From VXYL01 sp965200375 (GTDB lineage Bacteria > Pseudomonadota > Gammaproteobacteria > Pseudomonadales > Azotimanducaceae): DNA of 64,000 nt. The notes under the pieces were generated by a model. It saw only the letters and a program-made list of their open reading frames with translations. It was not told the origin of the DNA and searched no databases. Below are positions 54,190-64,000 of this stretch, one piece after another. Within the stretch, counting starts at the first letter, position 1; each line of letters opens with the position of its first letter. The translations under genes were made by a program, and so were the position numbers. The stretch spans positions 1,612,001 through 1,676,000 of the forward strand of contig OZ241353.1 in NCBI GenBank assembly GCA_965200375.1, given 5' to 3'.

Positions 54190-55194
54190 TCAGGGCACCT
54201 CGACATGGGCCAGCACCGCCGCCGCCAGGTCGTCTGCGCCCTGCCCTTCCGCCTCGGCCTCGAAGGTGGGCACGATGCGGTGGCGCAGCACGTCCGGGGC
54301 GATGCTCTTCACGTCGTGCGGGCTGGCGTAGTCGCGCCCCGCCAGCAGCGCGTGCGTCTTGGCCAGCTGCACCAGCGCCAGCGAAGCGCGCACCGAGGCG
54401 CCGTATTCGACGAGGCCGGCAAGGTTCGACAGCCCGGCCGCGGCGGGGTCCCGGGTCGCCGCCACGATGTCCACGGCGTAGCGCTTCACCTTGTCGTCCA
54501 CGAACACCTGCCGGACCACCTTGCGCGCCTCCAGAATGGCGGTGCCGGTCGTCACCGCCGAAGCCAGCGGGGCCGCGCCGGCGCCGGCCATGCGGTCGAT
54601 CACGCGCACCTCGTCGTCCTTGCTGAGATAGCCGACGCGCAGCTTCATCATGAAGCGATCCAGCTGCGCTTCCGGCAGCGGATAGGTGCCTTCCTGCTCG
54701 ATGGGGTTCTGCGTCGCCAGCACCAGGAACGGATCGTCCAGCGCGAAGGTCTCCTCGCCGAGGGTCACCTGCCGCTCCTGCATGGCTTCGAGCAGCGCCG
54801 CCTGCACCTTGGCCGGGGCGCGGTTGATCTCATCGGCAAGCACCAGGTTGCCGAACACCGGGCCCTTGCGGACGGAATAGGTGCCCTCCCGGGGGTTGAA
54901 TATCTGCGTGCCGGTAACGTCCCCCGGCAGCATGTCCGGCGTGAACTGGATGCGCGAGAAGCGGCAGTCCACGGTGGCTGCCAGGGTACCGACGGCGAGG
55001 GTCTTGGCGAGGCCTGGCACGCCCTCCAGCAGCACATGGCCGTCCGCCAGCAGCGCCAGCAGCAGCCGATGCACCAGCTCGTCCTGGCCGACCAGCACCT
55101 TGGCCACCTCCGCCCGCACGGCGTCGAAGCGCTCCTTGATCTCCTCGGCGCTCAGAGTGCGCCCGGCGGCTGGTGGTTCGGCTGTCTCCGCCAT
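54190..55194 (-). CDS. MoxR-family AAA+ ATPase
   Basis: A 334-residue AAA+ chaperone-like ATPase with Walker A EGVPGLAKTLAVGTLA, Walker B LVLADEINRAP, sensor region LVLATQNPIEQEGTYPLPEA and a C-terminal lid. MoxR ATPases act with VWA proteins to mature or remodel partner complexes. It is the first gene of the operon moxR-DUF58-lipoprotein-batA-batB-batC-batDE-glpK. A possible -10 box TAGAAT lies on the minus strand at 55249-55244, between this gene and repeat A. Confidence 0.95.
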   Translation of the reverse strand: MAETAEPPAAGRTLSAEEIKERFDAVRAEVAKVLVGQDELVHRLLLALLADGHVLLEGVPGLAKTLAVGTLAATVDCRFSRIQFTPDMLPGDVTGTQIFNPREGTYSVRKGPVFGNLVLADEINRAPAKVQAALLEAMQERQVTLGEETFALDDPFLVLATQNPIEQEGTYPLPEAQLDRFMMKLRVGYLSKDDEVRVIDRMAGAGAAPLASAVTTGTAILEARKVVRQVFVDDKVKRYAVDIVAATRDPAAAGLSNLAGLVEYGASVRASLALVQLAKTHALLAGRDYASPHDVKSIAPDVLRHRIVPTFEAEAEGQGADDLAAAVLAHVEVP

Positions 55195-55280
55195 CGCTTG
55201 GTTCTGCCCTTGCTCTTGCGTTCCGCGCTTGCGTGCGGCGGCGATTCTACGTCATGGCCTGGCGCTGGCCCCGGATGGAG

Positions 55281-55368
55281 CTAGTACCAAAGCCGCATTG
55301 GAGTGATGGTCCAGATCGGCACCCGTGCCGCCAGCCCATCCGTCATCGCAATCGGGTTGGCCCACTAG
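55281..55368 (+). repeat. Dispersed repeat family A, complete copy 2
   Basis: The same 88-base CTAG-bounded unit as at 38487, with only a few substitutions (for example GCCGCATTGG for GCCACATTGG). It occupies much of the 331-base gap between degQ and moxR and is followed directly by a family B copy. Confidence 0.85.
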
Positions 55369-55525
55369 CGGTCCGTTTGCGAATTGACGTGGCAAATGGC
55401 AAACCGCCCCGGCGTCGCTTCGGCATGTCCAGGACGAGGATGTACCGCCCCGCAGCACGACGTGCGCTTGTTTCCTGCGACGGGGCTGGCGCCGTCGAGA
55501 CGCATATTGATTCGGAAGCGGTACA

Positions 55526-55530
<5 letters not shown>
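55369..55530 (+). repeat. Dispersed repeat family B, copy 3
   Basis: The unit runs from GAATTGACGTGGCAAATGG through GACGAGGATGTACCGCCCCG to GATTCGGAAGCGGTACACTA. Its right end includes the stop codon of degQ (CTA at 55526-55528 on the plus strand), so the repeat abuts or replaced the last bases of that gene. Confidence 0.8.
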
Positions 55531-56905
<1,375 letters not shown>

Positions 56906-57091
56906 GGGTGTTCTCCTTGCAGTGTCGCGGCGGCGGCCGATCCGACCATCGCGTCATGTGGCGGCAGGGCCGCCGTGCGCCCTTTGATGGCGGCGCGGGG
57001 CTGGAAGTTCAACTCCCCCGCGACAAGCGGCGACGGCCGCCGACCAGGCGACTAGACTCGCCCTCCAAGGTCCGACACGAAGGGGCAACCC

Positions 57092-58033
57092 ATGCGGCGC
57101 ATCGCCGAGCACCACGCGGAACACTACCGCGAACACGGCTACGCCATCGTCGAGCACTTCCTGACCGCCAGCGAACTGGCCGGCGCGTTGGAAGAGTGGC
57201 GGCAGATCCTGCCCGGCTGGGTGGAGTTCTGCCAGGACCCTTCCGCGCCGAAGCCGGAGCAGACGCTGCCGCCGGGCACTCGGCCGCTGAAACAGACGGA
57301 CTACCGCTTCCCCTACCCTGGCGGCCGTCTCAATGCCATCACCACGCATCCGGACCTCGTCGCCTTCGCTAGGCGCTTCGCCGGCGGCAGCGAGATGTAC
57401 TGCGAGCAGTCGCACTTGAGCTTCAAGTGCAAGGGGCACTTCGCCGACCAGGACCAGGTCATGCACTGCGACTACGGCAACCACACGCTGGCCTACCCGC
57501 CCGAGGATCCGGCGTACTGGCAAACCGCCTACCTCCTCTACTACACGGACGTCACGGCGGAGCGCGCGCCAACGGCCGTCTGCTCCCGACGCCACTACCC
57601 GGAGCGCATCCTGTGGCCGGCCTACTACACGCGGGAGAAGCGCCCGGCCCTCTACGACAACGAAGTCGAGGTGGTGGTGCCGGCCGGGTCGCTGTTCATC
57701 TACAGCATGCGCACCTTCCATCGCGGCACGCCCTTCCGCGCCAACGCCGGGCGGCTGGCGCAGTTCGTCACCTACGCGCCGGCGGCCTGGAAGTGGCTCG
57801 GCATCGTCGGCTGGTCGGCGCAGGCCATCAAGCCGGAGTTCCGCGCCTGGGTGGAGCAGGCGACGCCGGCCGAACGGGAGCTGTTCGGCTTTCCGCCGCC
57901 CGGCCACCCCTACTGGACCGAAGAGACGCTGGCGGGAGTGGGCGCCCGCTATCCCGGCATGGACATGACCGTGTATGTTCCGGGGAACTTAAGCGATGAC
58001 GTTGGACAACGCGGTGTCGTGGATGCGCGGTGA
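57092..58033 (+). CDS. PhyH-family Fe(II)/2-oxoglutarate oxygenase with a foreign C-terminal tail
   Basis: The 313-residue protein has metal ligands His125 and Asp127 (VMHCDYGNH) and a distal His in MRTFHRGTPFRANAGR. The N-terminus HYREHGYAIVEHFL is typical of PhyH enzymes. AAGGGG precedes the ATG. The last residues, ending GVVDAR, are the same as the end of the first downstream ATPase (also GVVDAR), and the following DNA repeats the ATPase junction. The original 3' end was therefore probably replaced by an ATPase gene tail. The catalytic core seems intact. Confidence 0.88.
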   Translation: MRRIAEHHAEHYREHGYAIVEHFLTASELAGALEEWRQILPGWVEFCQDPSAPKPEQTLPPGTRPLKQTDYRFPYPGGRLNAITTHPDLVAFARRFAGGSEMYCEQSHLSFKCKGHFADQDQVMHCDYGNHTLAYPPEDPAYWQTAYLLYYTDVTAERAPTAVCSRRHYPERILWPAYYTREKRPALYDNEVEVVVPAGSLFIYSMRTFHRGTPFRANAGRLAQFVTYAPAAWKWLGIVGWSAQAIKPEFRAWVEQATPAERELFGFPPPGHPYWTEETLAGVGARYPGMDMTVYVPGNLSDDVGQRGVVDAR

Positions 58034-58175
58034 AGCCGTGAACCGGCCGTTCCCATCGGAGCGCCAGCCGCCGCCGCGCTTCGCCGGCCGCAGGCAGGGA
58101 GAGCACTGCGGGCCGAACGGATTCCCCCCGCGCACCCCGCGGCCTGCGCCTGAAGAACGGCGCATGTCCCGATGA
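58023..58175 (+). pseudogene. Remnant 5' end of a third tandem ATPase copy
   Basis: A 50-codon frame begins MRGEAVNRPFPSERQPPP and RFAGRRQ, nearly the same as the start of the ATPase at 59355 (MQGEAVDRPFPSERQPPP). After about 25 residues the similarity ends and no P-loop follows. The stop overlaps the next ATPase start as ATGA. It is a truncated copy left by deletion or recombination within the array. Confidence 0.7.
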
Positions 58176-59365
58176 ACGCCTCCTCGTTCGGCACGGCGCG
58201 GGACGCGCCGCCCTACTTCGCCGGCCGACGCAAGGAACTCGAAGCGCTGCGCGATCGGCACCGCTACATCCGCAAGACGAGCGATCCGCGAGGCGGCATG
58301 GTGCTCATCGACGGAGTCCAGGGCGTCGGCAAGACTCAGCTCCTGGCGCAGTTCGCGGCGGCGGCAACCGAGGACGACCATCGTACGGCAGTGCTGAATG
58401 TGCCGGTCGGCGACTTGGCGAACGGGCTGGCATTCTTCGCCGCCATCGTCGAAGCCCTCGGCGGCAGCGACCGCATGGCCAAGCAGATCGCCGATGCCGC
58501 CGGCGGGGTGACAAGCGCGAAGGTCGCTGGCGTGGGAATCGCTGCGCAACGGCCTTCCCCTTTGGGCTTGTCCGTCAACGCAATGCTCGTTCGGTCGAAG
58601 CGCGGCGGACTGTGGCGAGGCCGGACCCTGATCGTGGCCGTAGATGAAATTCAAGCGATCGGAGTCGAAGGGCGACGCACCCTCCTGGCCCTTCACCAGG
58701 GGCTGCACGAATGTCCCATCATGTTGATCGGCGCCGGCTTGCAGCACGCCGCCATGCGTCTGGCCGCCGCCATGCCGGCAGCGGACGGCACAACGGACAC
58801 GAGCGGAATCTCGCGCTTCGGCGAGAGGCTGACGCTCGGCCCCTTGGACCAAGACGACGCTCTGGCGGCAATCGTCCGCGGGCTGGATGCGCTGGGGCTG
58901 GACATCGACGAGAACCACGCCATGCGTCTGGCCGCTGCGTCCATGGGATTTCCACAACACATCCACTGCTACTTGCGCGGCGCTGTCGAAGCGGCGACGC
59001 GGCACGGCGATCTCCGGACGGATGCCGCCGTGTCCGCGGCATTGGCCCATGGCCACGCGCAACGGATTCGCTACTACGACGAGCGCCTCGACAGCATGGA
59101 GCGGCCAGCGTTGATGTTGACGCTGGCCAAGCACATGCGTGACCGGGGCGAGAAAGTCCTGTTCTGGGACGACGCGACGACCGCGCTTGCGGTGCCTCAT
59201 GCGGGCGACGTGCTCAGCGACGCCGTCGCCAAAGGCGTGCTCACCACGGACCAATACCACCGAGTATCCTTCGGCATACCGTCGTTCCACGACTACATGG
59301 CTGCGGAAGCGGCGCGCCATCGGCCGAAGACGTCGAGCAACGCCGGTGTCGTGGATGCAAGGTGA
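58172..59365 (+). CDS. P-loop AAA+/STAND-like ATPase, tandem copy 1
   Basis: The 397-residue protein opens with YFAGRRKELEALRDRHRYIR and has Walker A IDGVQGVGKTQ (residues 46-56), Walker B TLIVAVDEIQ near 152, a sensor-like MLIGAGLQHA, and SRFGERLTLGPLDQDDALAA, typical of ATPase_2/STAND-like proteins. A helical C-terminal domain ends VSFGIPSFHDYMAAE. The partner and function are unknown. The next copy starts inside its last codons. Confidence 0.8.
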   Translation: MNASSFGTARDAPPYFAGRRKELEALRDRHRYIRKTSDPRGGMVLIDGVQGVGKTQLLAQFAAAATEDDHRTAVLNVPVGDLANGLAFFAAIVEALGGSDRMAKQIADAAGGVTSAKVAGVGIAAQRPSPLGLSVNAMLVRSKRGGLWRGRTLIVAVDEIQAIGVEGRRTLLALHQGLHECPIMLIGAGLQHAAMRLAAAMPAADGTTDTSGISRFGERLTLGPLDQDDALAAIVRGLDALGLDIDENHAMRLAAASMGFPQHIHCYLRGAVEAATRHGDLRTDAAVSAALAHGHAQRIRYYDERLDSMERPALMLTLAKHMRDRGEKVLFWDDATTALAVPHAGDVLSDAVAKGVLTTDQYHRVSFGIPSFHDYMAAEAARHRPKTSSNAGVVDAR

Positions 59366-60525
59366 AGCCGTCGACCGGCCGTTTCCCTCGGAGCGCCAGC
59401 CGCCGCCGCACTTCGCCGGCCGCAAGCAGGAACTGGCGAAGCTCCGGGAGCTCCACGACGGCGTCTGCCGCGATGGGCTGCCCTTGGGCGGCATAGTGCT
59501 CGTGGACGGCGTCCAAGGCGTCGGCAAGACGCAGCTGATAGATCGCTTCGCTTCGACCGTCGGCGGTTCGGTGCTGAACCTGACTACCGGCGACTTGGAC
59601 CAGGAGCCCGAGCAGCTGGTCGCCCTGATGCTCGCCTTCGCCGGCGCGAGCGATGCCGAGGCCAGGAAGGCCACGGACCTCGACGCCAAGATCACCAGCT
59701 TGAAGTCCGGCATGTTCGGCGTGCAAGGCGAACGGCCCCGGGTCCGGCAGCCGCTCAACGCAATGCTGCTGCGAACCAGGCGGCAACAGGCATGGCGCGG
59801 ACGCTCGCTGCTGGTGACGGTGGACGAAGTCCAGACGATCACGGCCGCGGAGCGGCGAACGCTGCGCGTTCTGCACGAGGGGCGGCACGGCTGCCCGATC
59901 ATGGTGCTGTGCGCGGGCTTGCAGCACTCGGCGGCCGTGCTCGCCGCCGCGCTCGACGACGACGGCGTACCGGATCGCAGCGCCATCTCCCGGTTTTGCC
60001 GCCCACTTCACCCTAGGGCCGCTGGCCCGCAGCGAGACGGTGGACGCGATCGTCATCGGGGCGGAGCACTTCGGCATCGACTTGAGCGCCGGGCAGGCAA
60101 GCACCCTGGCGGCGCGCTCCATGGACTTTCCCCAGCACGTCCACGGCTACCTGGAGGGCGTGGTCGAGACCATGCGAGGCAGAACCGGCGCGGCGACGGA
60201 CGAAGACGTCGAAGCGGCCCTGCGCCACGGCGACCGGGCGCGGATCGCGTACTACGACAGTCGCTTGTTCGGCGTGCCGGACGCCGATGTGCTGCCGGCG
60301 CTGGCGGACGCCATGGGCGAAGACGAGCGGCAACTCTCGTGGAAGGACGCGCTGCGGCTTTCCATGCGCCACGGCGCTGGCGCCCCGGAATCCACGTTGC
60401 GGGACGCCGTCGAGAGAGGCGTGCTCACGGTCGACAAGTACCGACGCCTGTCGTTCGGCATTCCGTCGTTCCACAGCTACATGCGTGCCGAGCATCGACG
60501 CCTGGCCAGCGGCGCCGGGAAGTGA
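59355..60525 (+). pseudogene. P-loop ATPase, tandem copy 2, interrupted by a one-base frameshift
   Basis: This paralogue of the preceding gene starts at ATG 59355 (overlapping its stop by 11 bases) with FAGRKQELAKLRELHDG, Walker A VDGVQGVGKTQ and Walker B LLVTVDEVQT. At ISRF the frame breaks. Removing one T from the TTTT at 59994-59997 restores ISRFAAHFTLGPLARSETVD and the rest through VEAALRHGDRARIAYYDSRL to a full-length end at 60525. It could be a true mutation, a programmed slip or a sequencing error. Confidence 0.75.
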
Positions 60526-60565
60526 GGGCTGCGACACGCGGGACGCACACGCCGGGCAGGCGGAG

Positions 60566-63262
60566 TCAGTGCGCCTCGTCCCAGTTGTCGCCCGCCCCCA
60601 CGTCCACCACCAGCTCCACCGCCAGCTCCGCTGCGCCCTGCATCCGCCGGCGGATCTCCACGGCCACCGCCGGCACGTCTTCGGCGGCCGCTTCCAGCAC
60701 CAGCTCGTCGTGGACCTGCAGCACCATCGCCACGTCCATCGACGTGCGGCTGGCGAACTCGTCCACGGCCAGCATGGCGCGTTTGATGATGTCCGCCGCG
60801 GTGCCCTGCATGGGCGCGTTGATGGCGGCGCGTTCGGCAGCCTGGCGGCGGGTGCCGCTTCTGGCGGCTATCTCCGGCAGGTACAGCCGTCGCCCGAACG
60901 CCGTCTCGACGAAGCCCTGGGCGCGGGCGCCGGTCCGCACCCGTTCCATGTACTCGCGCACGCCCGGATATCGGGCGAAGTAGCGCTCCATGTAGCGCCG
61001 GGCCACATGGCGGCTGACGCCGATCTGCTTGGCCAGCCCGAATGCGGACATGCCGTAGATCAACCCGAAGTTGATGGCCTTGGCGCTGCGGCGCTGCTCG
61101 TCGGACACCTCGTCGGGGCCGACCTCGAACACGTCGGCGGCGGTGGCGCGGTGGATGTCGTCGCCGGCGGCGAAGGCGCGCAGCAGTCCGGCATCCTCGG
61201 AGAGGTGGGCCATGATGCGCAGTTCGATCTGCGAGTAGTCGGCGGCGACGATCTTCTTGCCGGGCGGCGCTACGAACGCCTGCCTGATGCGCCGCCCCTC
61301 CGGCGTGCGGATGGGGATGTTCTGCAAGTTCGGGTCCGCCGAGGAGAGCCGCCCGGTGGCCGCCACCGCTTGGTTGTAGGAGGTGTGGATGCGGCCGGTG
61401 CGGGGGTCGATCTGCGTCGGCAGCGCATCCGCATAGGTCGACTTCAGCTTCGACAGCGAGCGGTGTTCCAGGATCAGGCGCGGCAGCCCGTGGCCGCGGT
61501 CCGCCAGCTCCAGCAATACCGATTCCTCGGTGGAACGCTGCCCCTTCTGCGTCTTCTTCAACACCGGCAGGCCAAGTTCGTCGTACAGGATCTCCTGCAG
61601 CTGCTTGGTGGACCCCAGGTTGAACTCGTGCCCGGCGGCGGCGGCGATGTCCACGGCAAGCGACGCCAGGCGCTCGCCGAGCTCGGCGCTGTGCGCCTTG
61701 AGCAGGGTCCGATCCACCAGCGCGCCCCGGCACTCCATGCGCGAGAGCACGCCAAGCAGCGGCCGATCGATGTCGTCGTACACCGCGGCCGGCGCGCCGG
61801 CGGCGTCGAGCTTCGGGCGCAGCACGGCGCAGAGGCGGCTGGCGATGTCCGCGCACTGGCCGGCGTGCTGGGCCATGTCTTCCACCGCCAGCGCATTGGC
61901 CGGCAGCTGCTTGCTGCCCTTGCCGGCGATCGCCGCGAAGTCCGGCGCCTGGACGCCGAGGTACTTGGCGGCGACGTCGTCCAGCTGGTGGCGGCGCGCG
62001 CCCACGCTGTCCAGAACGTAGGACTGCAACATGGTGTCGTGGGCCAGGCCAGCGAGGTCGATGCCGTGCCGCCAGAACAAGTTGCGGATGGTCTTCAGAT
62101 CCTGGCCGGTCTTGGCCACCTCGGGGCACTCCAGCACCGGTTTGGCGATGGCGAGGAAATCGCTCCACGGCAGCTGCGGCGGTGCGCCCACGTAGTCGTG
62201 GCCGACGGGGACGTAGGCCGCCTCGCCGGGCGACACCGCGAGGGCGACCCCCACCACCTCCGCGGCCATGAAGCGGCTGCCGACGGTCTCCAGCCGCAGC
62301 GTCAGCTGCTTGGCTTCGGTTGCCAGGCGGAGCTCGGCGCGGAGCGCTTCGGCAGTGGCGACGATGTGCACCTCGCAGCTCGTTGCCGCTAGGCTTTCCG
62401 TCGCCTCGCCGCCGCCGAGTTCGTCGAGCCAGGGCTTGAACTCGTAGCGCTCGAAGTAGGTGCGCAGGGCGTCGGTGTCGGCCGGCGCCGGCGCGAGGTC
62501 CGCAAGGCCGACCGGCAGCGCCAGGTCGCAGCGGATGGTCGTCAGCCGCCGCGACAGCGGCAGTTGATCGAGGCTGGCGCGCAGGTTCTCGCCGACCTTG
62601 CCCTTCACCTCGTGGGCATGGGCCATCACCGCATCGAGGGAGCCGTACTGGGCGAGCCACTTGGCGGCGGTCTTCGGCCCCACCTTGGGCACGCCGGGGA
62701 TGTTGTCCGTGGCGTCGCCCATGAGCGCGAGATAGTCGACGATCAACGCCGGCGGCACGCCGAACTTCGCCTGCACGCCGGTTTCGTCCAGCGTGGTATC
62801 GGTCATGGTGTTGACCAGGGTGACGTGCGCCGAGACCAGCTGCGCCAGGTCCTTGTCGCTGGTGGAGATGATGGTGCGCCGCCGGGCCGCGGCGGCCGCC
62901 GCGGCCAGCGTGCCGATCACGTCGTCCGCCTCCACCTCCGGCACGGTGACAAGCGGCATCCCCATGGCCCGCACGATGTCGAAGATGGGCTCGATCTGCA
63001 CCCTCAGATCGTCCGCCATGGGCGGCCGGTTGGCCTTGTACTCAGCGTAGAGGGCGCTGCGGAAGGTCGGCCCCGGGGCGTCGAAGACCACCGCCACCGG
63101 GCTGCCGGCGAAGTCCGCCTGGAGCTTCTTGAGCATGCCGACGACGCCGCGAATGGCACCGGTGGGAAAGCCGCCCACGGTGCGCAGATCCGGCAGCGCG
63201 TGGAAGGCCCGGAACAGGTAGGAGGAGCCGTCTACCAGCAGCAATGGGTTGTCGGCGGCCAT
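60566..63262 (-). CDS. polA: DNA polymerase I
   Basis: The 898-residue protein has an intact 5' nuclease domain (VDGSSYLFRAFHALPD, VFDAPGPTFR, GDATDNIPGV) and polymerase domain (ADYSQIELRIMAHLSEDAGL, RRSAKAINFGLIYGMSAFGL, LQVHDELVLE). The central domain keeps the fold (DTMLQSYVLDSVGARRHQLD) but lacks several proofreading residues: positions equivalent to E. coli Asp355, Asp424, Tyr497 and Asp501 appear as Arg323, Ile392, His466 and Cys470. It should fill gaps and remove RNA primers without editing. ATG 63262 gives the family start. Confidence 0.97.
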   Translation of the reverse strand: MAADNPLLLVDGSSYLFRAFHALPDLRTVGGFPTGAIRGVVGMLKKLQADFAGSPVAVVFDAPGPTFRSALYAEYKANRPPMADDLRVQIEPIFDIVRAMGMPLVTVPEVEADDVIGTLAAAAAAARRRTIISTSDKDLAQLVSAHVTLVNTMTDTTLDETGVQAKFGVPPALIVDYLALMGDATDNIPGVPKVGPKTAAKWLAQYGSLDAVMAHAHEVKGKVGENLRASLDQLPLSRRLTTIRCDLALPVGLADLAPAPADTDALRTYFERYEFKPWLDELGGGEATESLAATSCEVHIVATAEALRAELRLATEAKQLTLRLETVGSRFMAAEVVGVALAVSPGEAAYVPVGHDYVGAPPQLPWSDFLAIAKPVLECPEVAKTGQDLKTIRNLFWRHGIDLAGLAHDTMLQSYVLDSVGARRHQLDDVAAKYLGVQAPDFAAIAGKGSKQLPANALAVEDMAQHAGQCADIASRLCAVLRPKLDAAGAPAAVYDDIDRPLLGVLSRMECRGALVDRTLLKAHSAELGERLASLAVDIAAAAGHEFNLGSTKQLQEILYDELGLPVLKKTQKGQRSTEESVLLELADRGHGLPRLILEHRSLSKLKSTYADALPTQIDPRTGRIHTSYNQAVAATGRLSSADPNLQNIPIRTPEGRRIRQAFVAPPGKKIVAADYSQIELRIMAHLSEDAGLLRAFAAGDDIHRATAADVFEVGPDEVSDEQRRSAKAINFGLIYGMSAFGLAKQIGVSRHVARRYMERYFARYPGVREYMERVRTGARAQGFVETAFGRRLYLPEIAARSGTRRQAAERAAINAPMQGTAADIIKRAMLAVDEFASRTSMDVAMVLQVHDELVLEAAAEDVPAVAVEIRRRMQGAAELAVELVVDVGAGDNWDEAH

Positions 63263-63393
63263 TGTGGAACTTCCGCTTCGGCTGCCTGCAACGGCGGGCC
63301 CTTGTGGACCGGCAGGGGCGCCGCTAGATTCCGCACTCTCGAACTTAACACACGCCGGCCGCTGCCAATGCGCCAACGCCAGTGCGAGTGCTG

Positions 63394-63828
63394 ATGCCTG
63401 GCCGTCGCGCTGCGACGTGGGCGTGCTGGGCCTGCGCCATGGCGGCTTGGCCGGCTGCTGCCGGCGAAGCGGGCGCCGGCGAGGGGAGCCGCCCTGCCGC
63501 GGCCCGTCCCGCCGACCAAGCCGAGCGCCCCGGCCGCCAGACCGAGACGCCGACGCTGCCCCGCGGTACCGGGGCCGCCAAGCCCCCGTCGGCGCAGGTT
63601 TCCCTGCACGAGGTTCCCGCCCAGATCCGCGGTCCGGACGTGACGCTGATCGCCGGCGAGGAGCGCACCGTGTACGAGTACCGGCAGAACGGCCAGCTGC
63701 GGATGATCAAGGTGGTGCCGAAGTTCGGCCCCGCCTACTACCTGACGCCCCGGGACCCCACCCGCGGCTTCGGCGACCTGGAACAGGCGGATTCGCTGAT
63801 CGCCGAGTGGGTGCTGCGGGAGTTCTGA
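63394..63828 (+). CDS. DUF2782 family periplasmic protein
   Basis: A 144-residue protein with an N-terminal signal sequence (RRAATWACWACAMAAWPAAA), a Pro/Ala-rich linker and the conserved DUF2782 core (IAGEERTVYEYRQNGQLRMI, then KVVPKFGPAYYLTPRD). Function is unknown. In gammaproteobacteria it commonly neighbours polA, here divergently. ATG 63394 is chosen over GTG 63382. Confidence 0.85.
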   Translation: MPGRRAATWACWACAMAAWPAAAGEAGAGEGSRPAAARPADQAERPGRQTETPTLPRGTGAAKPPSAQVSLHEVPAQIRGPDVTLIAGEERTVYEYRQNGQLRMIKVVPKFGPAYYLTPRDPTRGFGDLEQADSLIAEWVLREF

Positions 63829-63923
63829 GCGGCTGCGGACCGTGGCCGGCCCGAATTGCGTGCCCGCAACTTCGATTCGACGTGCAGTGTCCAAGCGGTA
63901 GAGCTGCCGACGGAGCACGACCC

Positions 63924-64000
63924 ATGAGGCCGAACAACTGGAGCGCCGCTCTGGCGTTGACTCTGGGGGTGGCGGCGCATGCGCAGCCGTCCGCGCCGAC
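63924..64000 (+). CDS. Secreted protein, 5' end only
   Basis: The frame starts at ATG 63924 with CGGAG upstream and reads MRPNNWSAALALTLGVAAHA before QPSAP at the window edge. This is a signal peptide with likely cleavage after AHA. The rest lies beyond the window, so no function can be given. Confidence 0.55.
   Translation, partial: MRPNNWSAALALTLGVAAHAQPSAP

Noticed and set aside
57989..59986. A 665-codon minus-strand frame opposite the ATPase array
   Set aside because: Its product is Arg/Ser/Pro-rich with no motifs, while the plus strand holds clear P-loop ATPases.

Overview
This 64-kb window is very GC-rich, densely coding bacterial chromosome, most likely from a gammaproteobacterium. 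Supporting gene orders are dnaK-dnaJ-dapB, engB / cytochrome c4 / dsbA, polA beside a DUF2782 gene, trkA-trkH, and moxR-DUF58-batABCD. Several products are of kinds common in uncultured marine or host-associated lineages: two phytanoyl-CoA-dioxygenase-like oxygenases, a luciferase-like flavoprotein, a metal-dependent amidohydrolase and restriction-modification genes. No rRNA, tRNA or CRISPR array was recognised. Start codons are often GTG or TTG, and 1-4-base stop/start overlaps are frequent.

Layout. 1-3948: chaperones DnaK and DnaJ, then DapB. 3949-6083: a 2.1-kb island without a confident gene, holding a C20 tract, a perfect palindrome and some very small reading frames, bracketed by the two halves of a dispersed repeat. 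6093-9948 (minus): an oxygenase, a rhomboid protease, and an ABC polysaccharide exporter whose ATPase carries a sulfotransferase-like domain. 10175-12192: a two-gene type II restriction-modification system. 12344-18922: ADP-ribosylglycohydrolase, prepilin peptidase, CoaE, a nitronate-monooxygenase-like enzyme and an arginine dihydrolase/ornithine cyclodeaminase fusion. 18919-26447: accessory genes, including a decayed second restriction-modification locus, an isolated rnfD and an amidohydrolase. 26533-30262: TrkA, TrkH and an acyltransferase. 30259-38465: an envelope polysaccharide locus (Wzz, initiating sugar transferase with a G18 tract, DUF362, CapK-like ligase, Wzx flippase, O-antigen ligase). 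38487-40938: repeats, DsbA, cytochrome c4, EngB. 40958-43312 (minus): a PepSY / response regulator / histidine kinase operon. 43565-55194 (minus): a complete moxR-Bat operon ending in glpK. 55281-56905: repeats and a DegQ-type protease. 57092-60525: an oxygenase, then a tandem, partly decayed array of P-loop ATPases. 60566-64000: PolA, DUF2782 and the start of a secreted protein.

How genes work together. The Wzz, initiating transferase, flippase and ligase form a lipid-linked polysaccharide route, while the Wzm/Wzt-like pair at 6.1-8.4 kb is a separate export route with a possible built-in sulfation step. DsbA, cytochrome c4, DegQ and the Bat proteins are envelope and redox maintenance functions. 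The arginine enzyme would convert arginine to proline via ornithine.

The most unusual signals are: the ATPase array with a truncated copy, an overlapping tail and a one-base frameshift; two dispersed repeat families that often sit side by side; the ABC ATPase-sulfotransferase fusion with a duplicated spacer; homopolymer tracts that could switch frame; a PolA lacking key proofreading residues; and three genes whose -10 box ends exactly six bases before the ATG, suggesting leaderless transcripts.
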